NCBI GenBank assembly: GCA_032622095.1
Contig: CP136065.1
Span: 204,948,151-205,012,150, forward strand
Origin: Siphonodentalium dalli
Lineage: Eukaryota > Mollusca > Scaphopoda > Gadilida > Siphonodentaliidae
Length of the DNA: 64,000 nucleotides
Direction of reading: 5' to 3'
In this document: positions 36,669-47,642 of the stretch, one piece after another
Layout: the number at the start of each line of letters is the position of its first letter
Numbering within the stretch: the first letter of the stretch is position 1
Notes under the pieces: generated by a model
Told to the model about the DNA's origin: nothing
Databases searched by the model: none
The model's input: the letters and a program-made list of their open reading frames with translations, nothing else
Program-made: the position numbers and the translations under genes

Positions 36669-38390
36669 ATCAGGGGGGGGGGGGTCGTTCACTTCCATAC
36701 AGTAGGCCGGGGTGGGTGGGTGGTTCAGCCGCGAAAAAAGGCACCTTTTTCCAAGTGGTCACAGTTTTTTCCTCTTACAACATTTCTGCAATATAATTGC
36801 CTCAAAGTGTTCAGCATCATTGTTATAGTATGTATGACACTTAGGTCAGGGCTTAAGGGTGTAGTTTGTGTGGATATCCGATATAGGCATAATGCTTCTC
36901 AGAAATCCCGGTTACAAACCAACACTCACAATTTCGTCTTTTGCATCAGATCACATTGTCAAGTACCATCGCCACTGATTCAAGATGAAAATGGACAATT
37001 ATGACACCCATGATTAAAGTAAATAAAAATGAATAAAGCTATTTATTTATATCATTAATGTTTACTCGTTATACCTGATCAGACAGCATAAGAGGCAAAC
37101 ATGGAAATCTCATCATGCTAGAAAGTATTGAATGCAATTTAAAGCCACATCCAGATTTTTGTTTGATTTTTTAGTTTAATTTATTTTATTTTTTTTACAC
37201 AATTTCACATCAAAGCCATATGAATGCTGATCAATCTGTTAAATGCCATGTTGTCAGATGGTATAATATCGTGTGGGTCCATTACTATTTAGCGTAAATG
37301 TTTTGCCTAAATTTTTATTTTATATTTTCGATACAGTTGTATTTGAAGTGATTACAGACAAGCATTGGAAATATGGTAAAATGTTCATATAACTTGTTTA
37401 CAAGTCATGAGTTAATTGATAAACAAAAACAAACAGGATAACAATGGGTGCTGCAGGTTTATACGATTCTTATCTGTTCTCAGACTTTATAACTGAAACA
37501 AATACCAAGCCTAAATGTTGTGAGGCTACAGATTTTTAGGTAAAACGTGGGTGGGTACCCTGCATGAAATTGGAAAAAAATTCCGTCAAATAAGGCAGGC
37601 TTTCCACTAGGTTTTGGGGAACGGGTCCTGTATCTGCCGAGGGGAAAATGCAGTCAATATTTTCAATGTCGTGGAAACACTAGTGGACCTACTTTTGTTT
37701 TATCGGCCAATAGAAGAAACATAGAGTAGATTCGCTGATCGTTTTGCATCCATTTTCTGCCTAAGTTACCATGCTATCAACTGCAATATCTTTAAAACAT
37801 AGAAAAGTTATTAGATAAAAATTAATTGCTGTATACGGAAACACGCCCGTTGAAGTTAAACGGCCACTATTCAAGACTCGGCAGAAAGTTCGGATGCATA
37901 TTGTACCGGAATATAACATGATTAAATTACCGGCGGTCATTTTTTATAACCTAACCATAGCAATGTAACTAGCAGACTCCAAAGCATGTGTTCTATCGAT
38001 GTCGGTTTGATCACTTCCTCAGGTCGTGTTAGATCGGTCCGGGTGTATTCTCGCTATAAATCAAATAAGTTGTCCCAACAAAATTGAGAAGTAAACATCT
38101 TTATACCTGTAGACATTATCATATGGAATATGTCCTGTGGTATGACAGAAGGGGGGGAATTGGCTGGGGGAATGGGGCCCAAAAAGGGATCCCCTGCCGC
38201 TATAGCGGAAACCCTGAATAAGGGGTGATTTGGCTGGATTTGGAGGTAAAAAGTGGGTGGGTACCCCGCATGAAATTGGAAAAAATATGTTTTCCTTCAA
38301 ATAGGGGGGTGGTGGGTACCCAAGAGGCGGTAAAAACTAAATTCACCCTACTGTCATGGCACTTTTTTCCGACCCCCCCCCTGGTTTCAT
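36669..38390. mobile_element. Right-arm-specific insertion, hAT-like ends
   Basis: The left arm reads through from GAAACACG without this block. It begins CAGGGGGGGGG, ends CCCCCCCCTG and is flanked by GTTTCAT on both sides (7 bp, perhaps 8 originally), which fits a hAT insertion. It contains a diverged internal repeat (GGGTGGGTACCC(T/C)GCATGAAATTGG at about 37550 and 38259). No transposase frame recognised. Confidence 0.65.
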
Positions 38391-38433
38391 GGCAACTTCG
38401 CAAGGGTGGGTTAATCGGTCACTTGCTGTGCAA

Positions 38434-38825
38434 TAGATGATAAACTTCATTTTAATACCAAGTCTGCTTGTGTGCATATCGTTATCGCTGTAAAAACGCT
38501 TTTCTACAGCTGTCGATCCACGGCCTTGATTTCGACAATTTCATGTTAGGTCAGTTGTCGACCAAATAATGCAACGTCTGGTGTCCGGTCAGTGGTGGGT
38601 TAATATGTGTGGATAGTGCGAATGTGGGCCTTTCGTTAGTCACAAAAAGGAGCCCTCTACGTGCTGTATTCCTCGAGATATCGGCCGTTACACGCAATTT
38701 GAAATTCTGTTCCACAGATTGTCGCTCTATTCCATATTCCATCCCATCCCGCAGATTGTCATGTCCCTCCGTCCGATCGCAGCGACACCTTTCGTTATAA
38801 TTGTTACAGAAGTGCAGGCGTGTTA
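38434..38825. repeat. Right-arm segment matching 29640-30025 inverted
   Basis: Reverse-complement partner of the left segment. The 94-codon minus frame here mirrors the 96-codon frame region at 29.5-29.7 kb, but both are interrupted differently and are not regarded as genes. Confidence 0.8.
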
Positions 38826-39290
38826 TTAGGGTCACAATTACAACTTCTAGAATCCATTTTATGTTTGTTTTAATTTTTGCCTTTCAATTCTGAGATCAGT
38901 TTTATGCTCATTTCAATTTCAACTTTTTAAATATAATATTTTAATTCCAACATTAGACCTTTTTGTAGTAGATTTAAAATATTAAAATAAAACTATTAAG
39001 TTAGAATTAAAATAGAAGAATTAAAATGTTAAGTTAGAATGTACATAGAATGTAAATAGAATGTAAATAGAATGTACATAGAATGTAAATAGAATGTAAA
39101 TAGTGTAAATAGAATGTAAATAGAATTAAAATATAAGAATTAAAATGTTAAGTTAGAATTAAAATGTTAAGTTAGAATTAAAATATAAGAATTAAAATAT
39201 TAAGTTAGAATTAAAATTTGAAGTAAGAATTAAAATATTAAGTTAGAGTAAAAATGTGAAGTTAGGATTCTGACCCCAATAACCATCCAT
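38826..39290. repeat. AT-rich satellite, right arm
   Basis: Inverse of 27345-27845: GAATGTAAATA and GAATTAAAATATAAG units with identical edge sequences (TTATTAGGGTCACAATTACA at the left). Confidence 0.85.
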
Positions 39291-39640
39291 ACAAACCATT
39301 CAGTAGGTTTACCAAACCAAGAGACACTCTCTGCATGTGTGGTTTAAGATATTCGATGGATGATTTTGTACAATAGTTGCGACAATCATTCGATGGTGTG
39401 GGACATTCTGCATGGGGTGGTATTAGGCACCAGTTGGATGTTTTAGACACTCCTGGTCCTTGTTGTTTGAGGCAATCGTCATGTTGCATGGGACAGCCAT
39501 TGGATGGGTATATGAACACTAATTGATTGGTTTGCATTGGATACACATGGGATGGTGTGGGCCTCTCAATTGATGGTTTGACATGCTCGTTGTGAGGTTT
39601 GGGACACCACGTGCAATTTGGAACATTCTCATTAGGAGAA
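39291..39640. repeat. Minisatellite, inner part of right arm
   Basis: Complement of the CCAAACCA...GAGTGTCC array of the left arm. It is cut at about 39640 by a large insertion and resumes at about 49855. Confidence 0.65.
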
Positions 39641-39924
39641 TTTAAATGAAATAGTGACTGACCAACTGCGTGATATTCGAGGAGCTCTCCACGGCGGCGG
39701 GGATTTTACCTTATCTGATATTGCATCTTTTTGAAAGTCAGACACGACATTTGGACAAAAATGACAGCAGAACGAGACAGACGGGTGTGTAAGATTCCAT
39801 TTCAGCTTTCAGCCAATCGAACAAACACATGGTAATTCTAACCGAGGAGGGTGAAACTAAATCAAAACGCTTGGAACGCGCAAATCAATTGTTCAATCGC
39901 ATGAATGTTGAAATCGCAAGCATT

Positions 39925-40540
39925 TTTAAACGCAATGCATGGCACAGAATTAAACTCTCAATTGCATAATCTCATTAGCGAATTCCAAAGATACCTTTAC
40001 GTATGGAATACTATTAGGGCCACTTCCTAATGGCGCTTTCGGCGCGCGCCGAAAGCGACAAAAAGTGCGCCATTAGTGACGCGCCGAAAGCGACAAAAAG
40101 TGCGCCGAAAGCGACAAAAAGTTAACCGTTACGGCGCACTTTTTGTCGCTTTCGGCGCGCGCCGAAACATACCCTAATGGCGCACTTTTTGTCGCTTCTG
40201 GCGCACACCATTAGGGAGTGGACCTAATAGTATGCCTAATGACAAAAAGTGCGCCATTAGTAACGCTCCGAAAGCGACAAAAAGTGCGCCGAAAGCGACA
40301 AATAGTGCGCCGTAACGGCGCATATTTTGTCGCTTTCGGCGCGTTACTAATGACGCACTTTTTGTCGCTTTCGGCGCGCGCCGAAAGCGCCATTAGGAAG
40401 TGGCCCTAATAGTATTCCATATTTACGTAATAACTAGCGCCAGCGACCTGAGCCCGTGCCTACTTATTTTTTCCCAAATAAATATAACTTTAAATCCGCC
40501 TGACTTTGACGAAATCTTCTAGTCCCAAGCCCAGATAAAG
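39925..40540. repeat. Duplicated ~190-bp unit, copy 1
   Basis: Shares CAGAATTAAACTCTCAATTGC, AGATACCTTTACGTA and CGACCTGAGCCCGTGCC with 40735-41515. Copy 1 is interrupted by a foldback transposon at TTTACGTA. Copy 2 is uninterrupted there but carries an ORF1-type insertion elsewhere, so each copy shows the other's empty site. Confidence 0.75.
39996..40429. mobile_element. GC-rich foldback transposon with target duplication
   Basis: TTTACGTA at 39996-40003 and 40422-40429 flanks a ~420-bp element with ends TGGAATACTATTAGG and CCTAATAGTATTCCA. The arms are packed with CGGCGCGCGCCG and GCGACAAAAAGTGCGCC repeats and fold almost completely. The empty site AGATACCTTTACGTAATAA is at about 40797. 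The duplication is 8 bp (hAT-like) or 6 bp, because the TA next to the end is ambiguous. Confidence 0.8.
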
Positions 40541-40617
40541 ACTGAATTCCAAACTTCAACTGATTGACAATTAACAAGCTCTCATGAAATAGCAGTGCGA
40601 TATATAATTATATATCT

Positions 40618-40620
<3 letters not shown>

Positions 40621-40685
<65 letters not shown>
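40621..40685. repeat. (CT)n microsatellite
   Basis: 65 uninterrupted bases of CT dinucleotide between the two duplicated units. Confidence 0.95.
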
Positions 40686-40687
<2 letters not shown>

Positions 40688-40887
40688 ATATTCGATTAGA
40701 TAACAATTTTGTGTGTGTTGCAAAGTATTTCATTTTACAAACGCAATTGCACAGAATTAAACTCTCAATTGCATTATCTCATGAGTGAATTCAAAAGATA
40801 CCTTTACGTAATAAATCGCGTCAGCGACCTGAGCCCGTGCCTACTTATTTTTTGTCAAAACAATATAACTTTAAATCCGCCTGACTT

Positions 40888-41487
40888 CGACGAAGTCTCT
40901 AAATGGGTTGTCTGGGGGGGGGCTAACCCCGGGATGGTCGAAAGGGCCGAAAGGCCTTTTCCTTCACCCCTCATATTTTTTGCCTTTATTTACAAAACAT
41001 GAAAAAAAAGAAGAAAGGAAAGATTGTTCAGCGTTTCTTCTTTTTTGTCTTCTTCCTCTTTGCCGGCGGTGGTTCCGACGAAGAGCCATCCGATGGAGAG
41101 GTGGTGTTCATCAGATGACGATTTTCCCGATATTCGATTATGTGATCTTCGTTTATCCTGTATTCCATGGGAGACGGGTCGCCAGCGTCTGCTGCTGTGT
41201 AGATGGTATAACGGAATACCAATTCAGCGTGTGCTTTGGTGAAGTAGATCTTTTTTCTTTTTCTTGTCGGCGGCGTATATCCGACTCCTCAGGTCTTCCA
41301 TGTGATCGTCGACGATGTCATCTTCATCACTGGGTGGTGGAGACTCCGGCTCATACTTCGGAGTCTCCGGGACAGTAAAAGAGTCCTCCCGAATTGGTGG
41401 AGAATCCGGTCCCAGATCTGAATAGGACTGTGCCTTCGCAGGAGCTGCCGGGGTGACATCATCAGTCGGCTCCTATCGACGAAGTCT
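40888..41487 (-). mobile_element. Retroposed ORF1-type element with 11-bp TSD
   Basis: The direct repeat CGACGAAGTCT (40888-40898 and 41477-41487) flanks a 578-bp insertion, and copy 1 at about 40515 shows the empty site. Variable-length duplications of ~11 bp are typical of target-primed reverse transcription. On the minus strand the insertion starts mid-gene (5' truncation) and runs through a stop codon into a ~120-bp tail with a GC-rich hairpin and CCCGGGGTTAGCC. Confidence 0.8.
41028..41476 (-). pseudogene. ORF1-like protein fragment, copy 1
   Basis: 5'-truncated. The first frame (from 41476) reads DDVTPAAPAKAQS ... VPETPKYEPESPPPSDEDD, Pro- and acid-rich, and stops at 41224. A +1 shift inside an A-rich run near 41260 opens the frame KKIYFTKAHAELVFRYTIY, ending in a basic tail (PPAKRKKTKKKKR) at TGA 41030-41028. 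The parts align with copy 2 at 46933-47642 (shared DVTP, TPKYE, IY...Y...YR). The basic C-terminus suggests nucleic-acid binding or nuclear location. The N-terminal third is missing. Related to invertebrate retrotransposon ORF1-type proteins by composition; this is an inference. Confidence 0.6.
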
Positions 41488-41515
41488 TCTGGTGTCAAGC
41501 CCAGATAAAGACCGA

Positions 41516-42514
41516 GGGGAGTTAAACAAAGTCAAAACAACTCAGTAATGTGTAACAAGAAAACCATAGTCAGAAATGGTAACGCCACCAAGATTATAGT
41601 ATTACATATAAATAGAAATTATAAAAAATACATAAAATATTTTGATAACAATTGCGTTTAAACAAGTAATCCTTCAAATTATTACTAACAAAGCAAGTAA
41701 ATGACTGTGGGGTCACTCAGCAGATTATAAAGACTTGGACTTAGTATACTGTAAATACTGGGAATGTATATTTTTAAATTTTAGTCTAAAATTTAAATGA
41801 AATAATTAAAAGATAAAATTTAGCAAGTAGTAAAAGTTAATTTTCTCATTAAATTTTTTTTTTTGGTTAAATAAAGGAATAATTTAAATGTAAAATTTGG
41901 TTTCAAAAAATGATTGACCGTGGCTCTTCCAATAATTGCGCGACTGACCTGGTCAATTGTTCTTAAGAAGTTGTTTTGAGAATTACTATGGAGGGAAATA
42001 GTTATGGCTGTGGCTTCGCAAGTAATTGACTTGGTGACGTGATGTTAACAAATCTGAACTCCAGTAAACCAAGGACGCTCCATACCAAATATAAGGTAAA
42101 TAAATAATTCTTTAGAAGTTGTTTTAATATTTACTATGGAGGGAAAGAATTGTGGTGCTGGCTTCGCAACTATTTGACCCCATTGTAACAAATATAAATA
42201 TTAGTCACTCAGGCAATAGATGTATCTATTCTGTATATTAAGTTATTGGGTCTTACGTGTCTTGAGATGTCTAAATATGTTTTGATGGACAGATCGCGCA
42301 AGCGCTAGGGACCTTCGCCAATCTTATCTGTTGTGATTCCAATTGTTGACTTATTAAATATGCACATATACTTAAGAAACAGTCGCGCGCGAAGCGCGCT
42401 CCCGTAGGTCGGTGTTTGGATCCCATTTAATGAAAATATCATTGAAATAATCGGTTTCCCCCCAATAAACATCCATATATTCAATATACATGTTTTTGGA
42501 GCAGAATTAGGTAG
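41516..42514. other. AT-rich stretch with fragments of dispersed repeats
   Basis: 41555-41640 matches 58035-58115 and, inverted, 32040-32115 (AAGAAAACCATAGTCAGAAA). 41930-42200 holds inverted units of the ~155-bp repeat of 14290-15339 (AATTACTATGGAGGGAAA). No genes. Confidence 0.55.
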
Positions 42515-42945
42515 ACCATATTGAACGCCATAATTCTGCTGTGGTTAAGTGGTCAATTACTTTGGACATTACTGTATGCAGATGGAGTTATCATTAGACC
42601 TCACATCCTTATATGGGATACAGTAATGCCCAAAGTAATTGACCACTTAACCACAGCAGAATTATGGGTAATTTTTCAGGATTTAAAATCCGGAAAAATT
42701 ACCCACAATTCTGCTGTGGTTAAATGGTCAATTACTTTGGACATTAGTGTATGTGGATGGAGTTATCATTAGACCTCACATCCTTATATGGGCTACAGTA
42801 ATGCCTAAAGTAATTGACAAATTAACCACAGCAGAATTATGGGTAATTTTTCAGGATTTAAAATCTTGAAAAATTACCCATAATTCTGCTGTGGTTAAGT
42901 GATCAATTACTTTGGACATTACTGTATGTAGATGGAGTTAAGCCT
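42515..42945. repeat. Tandem array of Tc1-like MITEs, 175-bp period
   Basis: Three right ends CATTA(C/G)TGTA fall exactly 175 bases apart (42576, 42751, 42926). Each unit is a 133-bp TA-flanked palindrome (TACAGTAATGCC ... GGACATTACTGTA) plus a 43-bp spacer containing GTTATCATTAGACCTCACAT. The spacer is repeated too, so the array arose by tandem duplication and not by repeated insertion. Related to 7347-7610. Confidence 0.8.
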
Positions 42946-44096
42946 CACATCAGTTTGTTGGGGATTTGGACCTTGACTTGGGACCTTTGGTTTTTAACGC
43001 AACAAATGCGAGTACACCTTATACACAAATTTCTGATGTAGCCAGAGTTTTTATTGGATAATATGAGTTTGAAGCCTGCTTACATTTCAATATGTTTTCA
43101 GTTTTGTATTGTCTGCAGCAGCTAGAACTCGGCGCGTTGAAGCAAAAGTTATAAAAGAAAAATGTGTACGTAACGAGACTATAATACAAATGAAAAAATA
43201 AATTGAGGGGGGGTGGGCATTACAGGGAACTAAGGGTTGAACCGATATACATATGTAGAGCAATAACGACCAATGTTGACATATTATGCATCTCAACTCT
43301 ACTGTTGCAACAAGGTTATAAAATAGGGGGGGGGTGTCAGAATCTTAGTCATCTCTATATAGTGCCAGAATAGTCATTTATGGACTTCTATAGTGGTACA
43401 ATACAAATTAGAATCAAATGATAAAAATATGTATGTAACACAACTATACCGATGAAAATAAAAATAATAATTTAAGCCGGGATAAGATGTTGGGTTGGTT
43501 ATATGGACTCGGAGAAAAAGGGGTTCGTACCGATGAACTGACATAAATTAGTGGAGCGATGTTGCCATGTAATGCATCGCGAATGTACTAAAGCAGCAAT
43601 GATATAAAATTAGGCGGGGGGGTGTCGGAAATTATCTCTATCTCTATAGATGGCACCAGAATTATATAGAAAGGAATAGCAATTGATATACGTATACGGT
43701 ATACTATAGTAATACCATAGACATATAAGTACAAGTATCACGCAATAAAATATTTCGTAACGTGACTATAGCGATGAAAAAAAAAAAAAATTGGACTGGG
43801 ATTAGAGATTGGGTTGGTTATATGTGGATAATTGGATATGGAATTCATACCGATGAAATGATACAAATTAGTGGAGCGATAAAGACCAATGTTGACACTT
43901 AGTCAGGCTACGCGGGGGAAATAGGGGTTGATACGATAGACCGAAATAAATTTGTCGAGTGATAATGACCAATGTTGACGTATAAAGTAACGCGACTGTA
44001 CTGTTGCACAATTATCATGTAGAACCAGTCAAATATGGACTCTGGTGCCAATATGGAACATCTCAGAAAACATTTGAAGGGCCCTAAAATTTATTT
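42946..44096. repeat. Diverged ~310-bp tandem repeats
   Basis: Three or so units share GTAACG(A/T)GACTATA, TAGTGGAGCGAT, ACCAATGTTGAC, a G-run (GGGGGGG) and TCTCTATAG. Non-coding. Confidence 0.55.
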
Positions 44097-44447
44097 AACA
44101 TGGGATCTGCCATACAAATCGATTTATGTTGATAAATCTCTTATTTTTCAAAATTTTAAGCTCAGACTTGGTGTGTCTGAGTGGGATACGTATATATTCC
44201 TAAAATGATAGGATACAGCACATAATTATGTTTTAGGTGGAAGAAATGAATTTTTTTCGATGATAAAATTTAACATGGGATCTGCCATACAAATCGATTT
44301 ATGTTGATAAATCTCTTATTTTTCAAAATTTTAAGCTGAGACTTGGTGTGTCTGAGTGGGATACGTATATATTCCTAAAATGATAGGATACAGCACATAA
44401 TTATGTTTTAGGTGAAAGAAATGAATTTTTTTCGATGATAAAATTTA
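44097..44447. repeat. 175-bp tandem duplication, nearly identical
   Basis: AACATGGGATCTGCCATAC starts at 44097 and again at 44272. The two copies differ at only a few positions, so the duplication is recent. Confidence 0.9.
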
Positions 44448-45699
44448 CAGCATGTACGGCCGTACTACGGGTTTATCGAGTACGCTATTTTATAAACAAA
44501 CTTTTGTCAAAAGCCGTTTTGGTCGAACTAAACCCTTTTCGACCGGGAAAGCAGATCCGAATAGTAGTTAAGATGTATTTAGATAGAATTATCAAAAGAA
44601 TTTGACCGATCAGGGTGCATTTTAAAAGAATCGAGTGTAGAAATCTTGGTGACATTTTCATAAAACACGCCGATAATTCCAGAAGATAAAAGATGGCGGT
44701 TATCACAATAGAACAGGCATAATATTACCCATAATTCACCTCACTACACCAGGGGGCTTACCCATAATTCACCTCACTATACCAGGAGGCTCCCAATGGG
44801 TTATATATTATTTTCAGGCTATCAGATTATTTATATTTTCAACAACATATTATTACACCGGTGACTTTAAGATTACAATTTCAGCCTGTCCTGACTATCG
44901 ATACGATTGAGTCATATTTTCAAAAACATATTATACACCGGTGGCGTTAACTTTACAATTTCAGCATCTATGTGATTCTATCGGTACGATTTGAGTAAGG
45001 TACAAAAAAAAAAATCTTCGCCCACTCGACCACAGAATTGGAGACTACCACTGAATATGAAAAACAGCCACACTAGAAACACCACAGTGGTGGCGTAATT
45101 AACAAAGAGGCAGCCTAAGCGTAGAGTAATGGACCTATCCGTAGGGACCGCCCCAATTTCAATTATAGCCGATAGCTCAAATCCGGAAGCGACATACGCC
45201 TGCCTAGTGATATGAATCGCACCAGAAGCGGCTGCCTAGATACCATATTAAGCTATAGTGAAATTACGAACACGAGAGCAAAAAAATATGTCTTAAAAAG
45301 CTACAATGGTGTTGAAAAGTGCACGGGGAACATGTCCGGTTGACGAACGATATTTATACAAATAACCCGGAGTGTTTTTAGTTCGGTTTCACTGCTCAGC
45401 ATATATGTCAACGGGGTATCTTCGAGTTGTTTCAATTTTTCAATCTCCTGACACAACACTTTTGGAATTCTGTAAATAAATTGAAGCTCATTTAGTATTT
45501 AATTTGTTGAACAGATTTGTCCATGAGTAATATAATTATATGTTGTGTTAATTTATGAAAACATTTTATCACCTTGAGATAAAGTTATAACTTGCCATAG
45601 GGGGAATGGGAAGTTAGCAAAAGAAACCATAACACATCAGCTAGGGGCTCGATTACAAAATACCAACAGCCCCTTAAATGTTCACACTTCCTGTACTGG
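44448..45699. other. Intergenic sequence with short duplications
   Basis: ACCCATAATTCACCTCACTA is duplicated at about 44719 and 44761, and an ATATTA(TT)ACACCGGTG block at about 44847 and 44929. Otherwise nothing supported. Confidence 0.5.
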
Positions 45700-46020
45700 G
45701 TGTATGACACCTCGTCTTATGACAACTCGTCTTATTGACACTTCGCAGCTACGACAAAATGTCTTCAACGACAGGCTGTCTATACGACAGTTTGCCGGAG
45801 GCACACCTGGTCTTCAGACTTCTTTTTGTTGTAATGTTTTATTATGTCTTTGCTGTTTTTCACAGAACAAAAGTACATTAGTAAACATTAGTAAACATTA
45901 GTAAACATTAGTAAACATTAGTAAACATTAGTAAACATAATATATATTAATAACTTAAAGGTACTCAATCCGAACAGAGGGTCCCCATCTCAACAGATTC
46001 CAACAACAACAATCCGATCA
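45700..46020. repeat. Short tandem repeats and element tail
   Basis: Irregular CTCGTCTTATGACA units (45705-45800), then six copies of the 10-mer ATTAGTAAAC (45888-45945), then a GTACTCAATCCGA...GGGTCCCCAT element end with AACAAC, as at 62720. Confidence 0.6.
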
Positions 46021-46460
46021 GAGGGTCCTATATTTCTTCACGTCACTAAGTCGTAAGACAACATGTCTTATTATATAGACAAAATTAAGACAAACTTTAT
46101 AATTATAAATATTGAAAATACGAAATTGGCAAATGTAATTTGGAACATTGCGGTGTTATCACCTTGACCTACGCAAGCATTCTGAATTATTCGACCCTTG
46201 CACATGACCTGTATACAGTACGGAGATTGACGAGGTTTGTCGACTACAACCGACTGTATTAAAATATGGAAAACCAGAGTATGGAAATCCTCGATATGCA
46301 TGGAAGTGTGTCTGGTGTTCACACAAACTTAATGTTGTAGGCGATGCCACGGAGATATGATAATGTGTCTCTTGTGTCGTATTCCGACATCACTTTGGAG
46401 ATTTTTTCGTCTCGAGTCCTGCTTTTCTTGCTCTGTCGGGACAGTAGAGAAGTGCCACAC
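46021..46460. other. Intergenic sequence without recognised features
   Basis: Short frames on the minus strand only; no motif recognised. Confidence 0.4.
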
Positions 46461-46600
46461 AGGAGCTGTTGAATGATGCCTTCGGAAATAGCATCAATAA
46501 AGTTTGGAGTTTGGGATGATACCCGGGAAGATTTGAAAGGGCCGTCGGCCCTCTCCTACAACCCACTGTTGATTGCCTTAATTCCACTGAAGAGCGTTTG
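46461..46600 (-). repeat. Third copy of the ORF1-element 3' tail
   Basis: The minus strand reads GAGGGCCGACGGCCCTTTC, then CCCGGGTATCATCCCAAAC, then GCTATTTCCGAAGG. This aligns with the tail of copy 2 (AAAGGGTCATTCGACCCTTT, CCCGGGGTTAGCCCCCCAAA, GCGATTTCCGAAG). No matching ORF is visible upstream, so the body has been lost or diverged. Confidence 0.5.
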
Positions 46601-46719
46601 TAGAGTTTGTTAGATTTATATATGCTCATGCACAGTAGGTGTTTGCCTACCGTGCATGAGGTGGATGCCACCAAAGCAAGAAGCAAAGCCCCACCCCATT
46701 CCAAACCAGGGCCGGCGGA

Positions 46720-46764
46720 GAAGACTTACCTTGATTTATCCGTGTGAGTTCAAGGTAAGTCTTC
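46720..46764. repeat. Perfect 15-bp-arm hairpin containing GGTAAGT
   Basis: GAAGACTTACCTTGA and TCAAGGTAAGTCTTC flank a 15-base loop, with a GCCGGCGGA...TTCGG outer context. It lies between two ORF1-element tails. Function unknown. Confidence 0.6.
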
Positions 46765-46932
46765 TTCGGAAATCGCAGTAGGGATTGTGGTTTGGGGGGC
46801 TAACCCCGGGATTCTCGAAAGGGTCGAATGACCCTTTCCTTAACCCCTCATTTTTAGCTTTTATTTGAACGAACAACAATAAAACAAATTAAAAAAAAGA
46901 TAGCATTTTGTAAACTCTTTTTTGTTTGGTCT

Positions 46933-47642
46933 TTATTTTCTTTTATATGGTGGTGGAGGATCTTTAGACAGGCCGATGTGTGGTTCAGTCCGGCCCTCTG
47001 CTTTTCTGAGCGTCATTCTTCCAGATGTTGGTCTGTGATGGTCTGGACCTCTATAAAGCTGTTGATCCCTCAGCAGGAAAAATTCATAATTACTAAGTTG
47101 GTAGGTTTTTCCTGCTGAGTAGTGATTGCTGATGGCTGTCCTGATGCGCTGGTGTTCATCGTAGATCAGCTTCCGCTCTTCTCTGCTGGGCAACACCGGC
47201 TTCTCTTCATACTTCGGTGTCGCAGGGGCGGAGGTGGTGCTTTCCGCCCCTGGTGGAGTCTGGCCTGGTGGAGTCGCCATCTCCACGTCGGAGACAGCGG
47301 CAGGAACTTCCGGGGTGACGTCGCTGCCGGCACATCTTTCTGCTGAGCGGCCAAGTGGGGAAGAACTGGGCGTCTCTCAGTTCTCCCTCTTCTCCACTTG
47401 GCCCTCCTCTCGGCATCCATTCGGCGCTGCGATGGAGTCTTCGTCTTCTTTTTCCCGGTCTTGGTCTTTGAATTCTGGCTAGCCCCAACCAAGCCATGGC
47501 CAGTGGAGGGTTCCACTGGGGTGACTTGGTAGTCCAGAATTACCTGCAGTCGGCCCGCGTTAGAGTGTAAAGTCCATCCAACACAATGAGCCGACTGCAT
47601 ACCACTCAGCACGAGGCAGACTTGGCGGGGGATTAGTTCCAT
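46933..47642 (-). pseudogene. ORF1-like gene, copy 2 (full length, one frameshift)
   Basis: Start ATG at 47642 (MELIPRQV), chosen because copy 3 starts identically with MxLIP. The first ~100 codons contain GWTL and then a basic block (KKKTKTPSQRRMDAERRAKW, residues 64-83). Near 47340 the frame must shift to continue as SDVTPEVPAAVSDVEMATPP, then TPKYEEKPVLPSREERKLIY and a C-terminus PPPPYKRK ending at TAA 46935-46933. Total ~235 residues. The Arg/Lys block resembles RNA-binding ORF1 proteins of invertebrate non-LTR elements; inferred. No reverse transcriptase follows, and the ~100-bp tail carries the conserved hairpin. Confidence 0.65.

Noticed and set aside
45700-45901. 65-codon frame as a gene
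   Set aside because: Begins in CTCGTCTTATGACA repeats and ends in an ATTAGTAAAC repeat.
46720-46764. U1 snRNA or spliced-leader RNA gene
   Set aside because: CTTACC alone is not enough; no U1 body, no Sm site and no tandem array.
46800-46850. Histone mRNA 3' stem-loop
   Set aside because: The stem sequence and flanks do not match the GGYYYTTYTNARRRCC pattern, and no histone gene is nearby.
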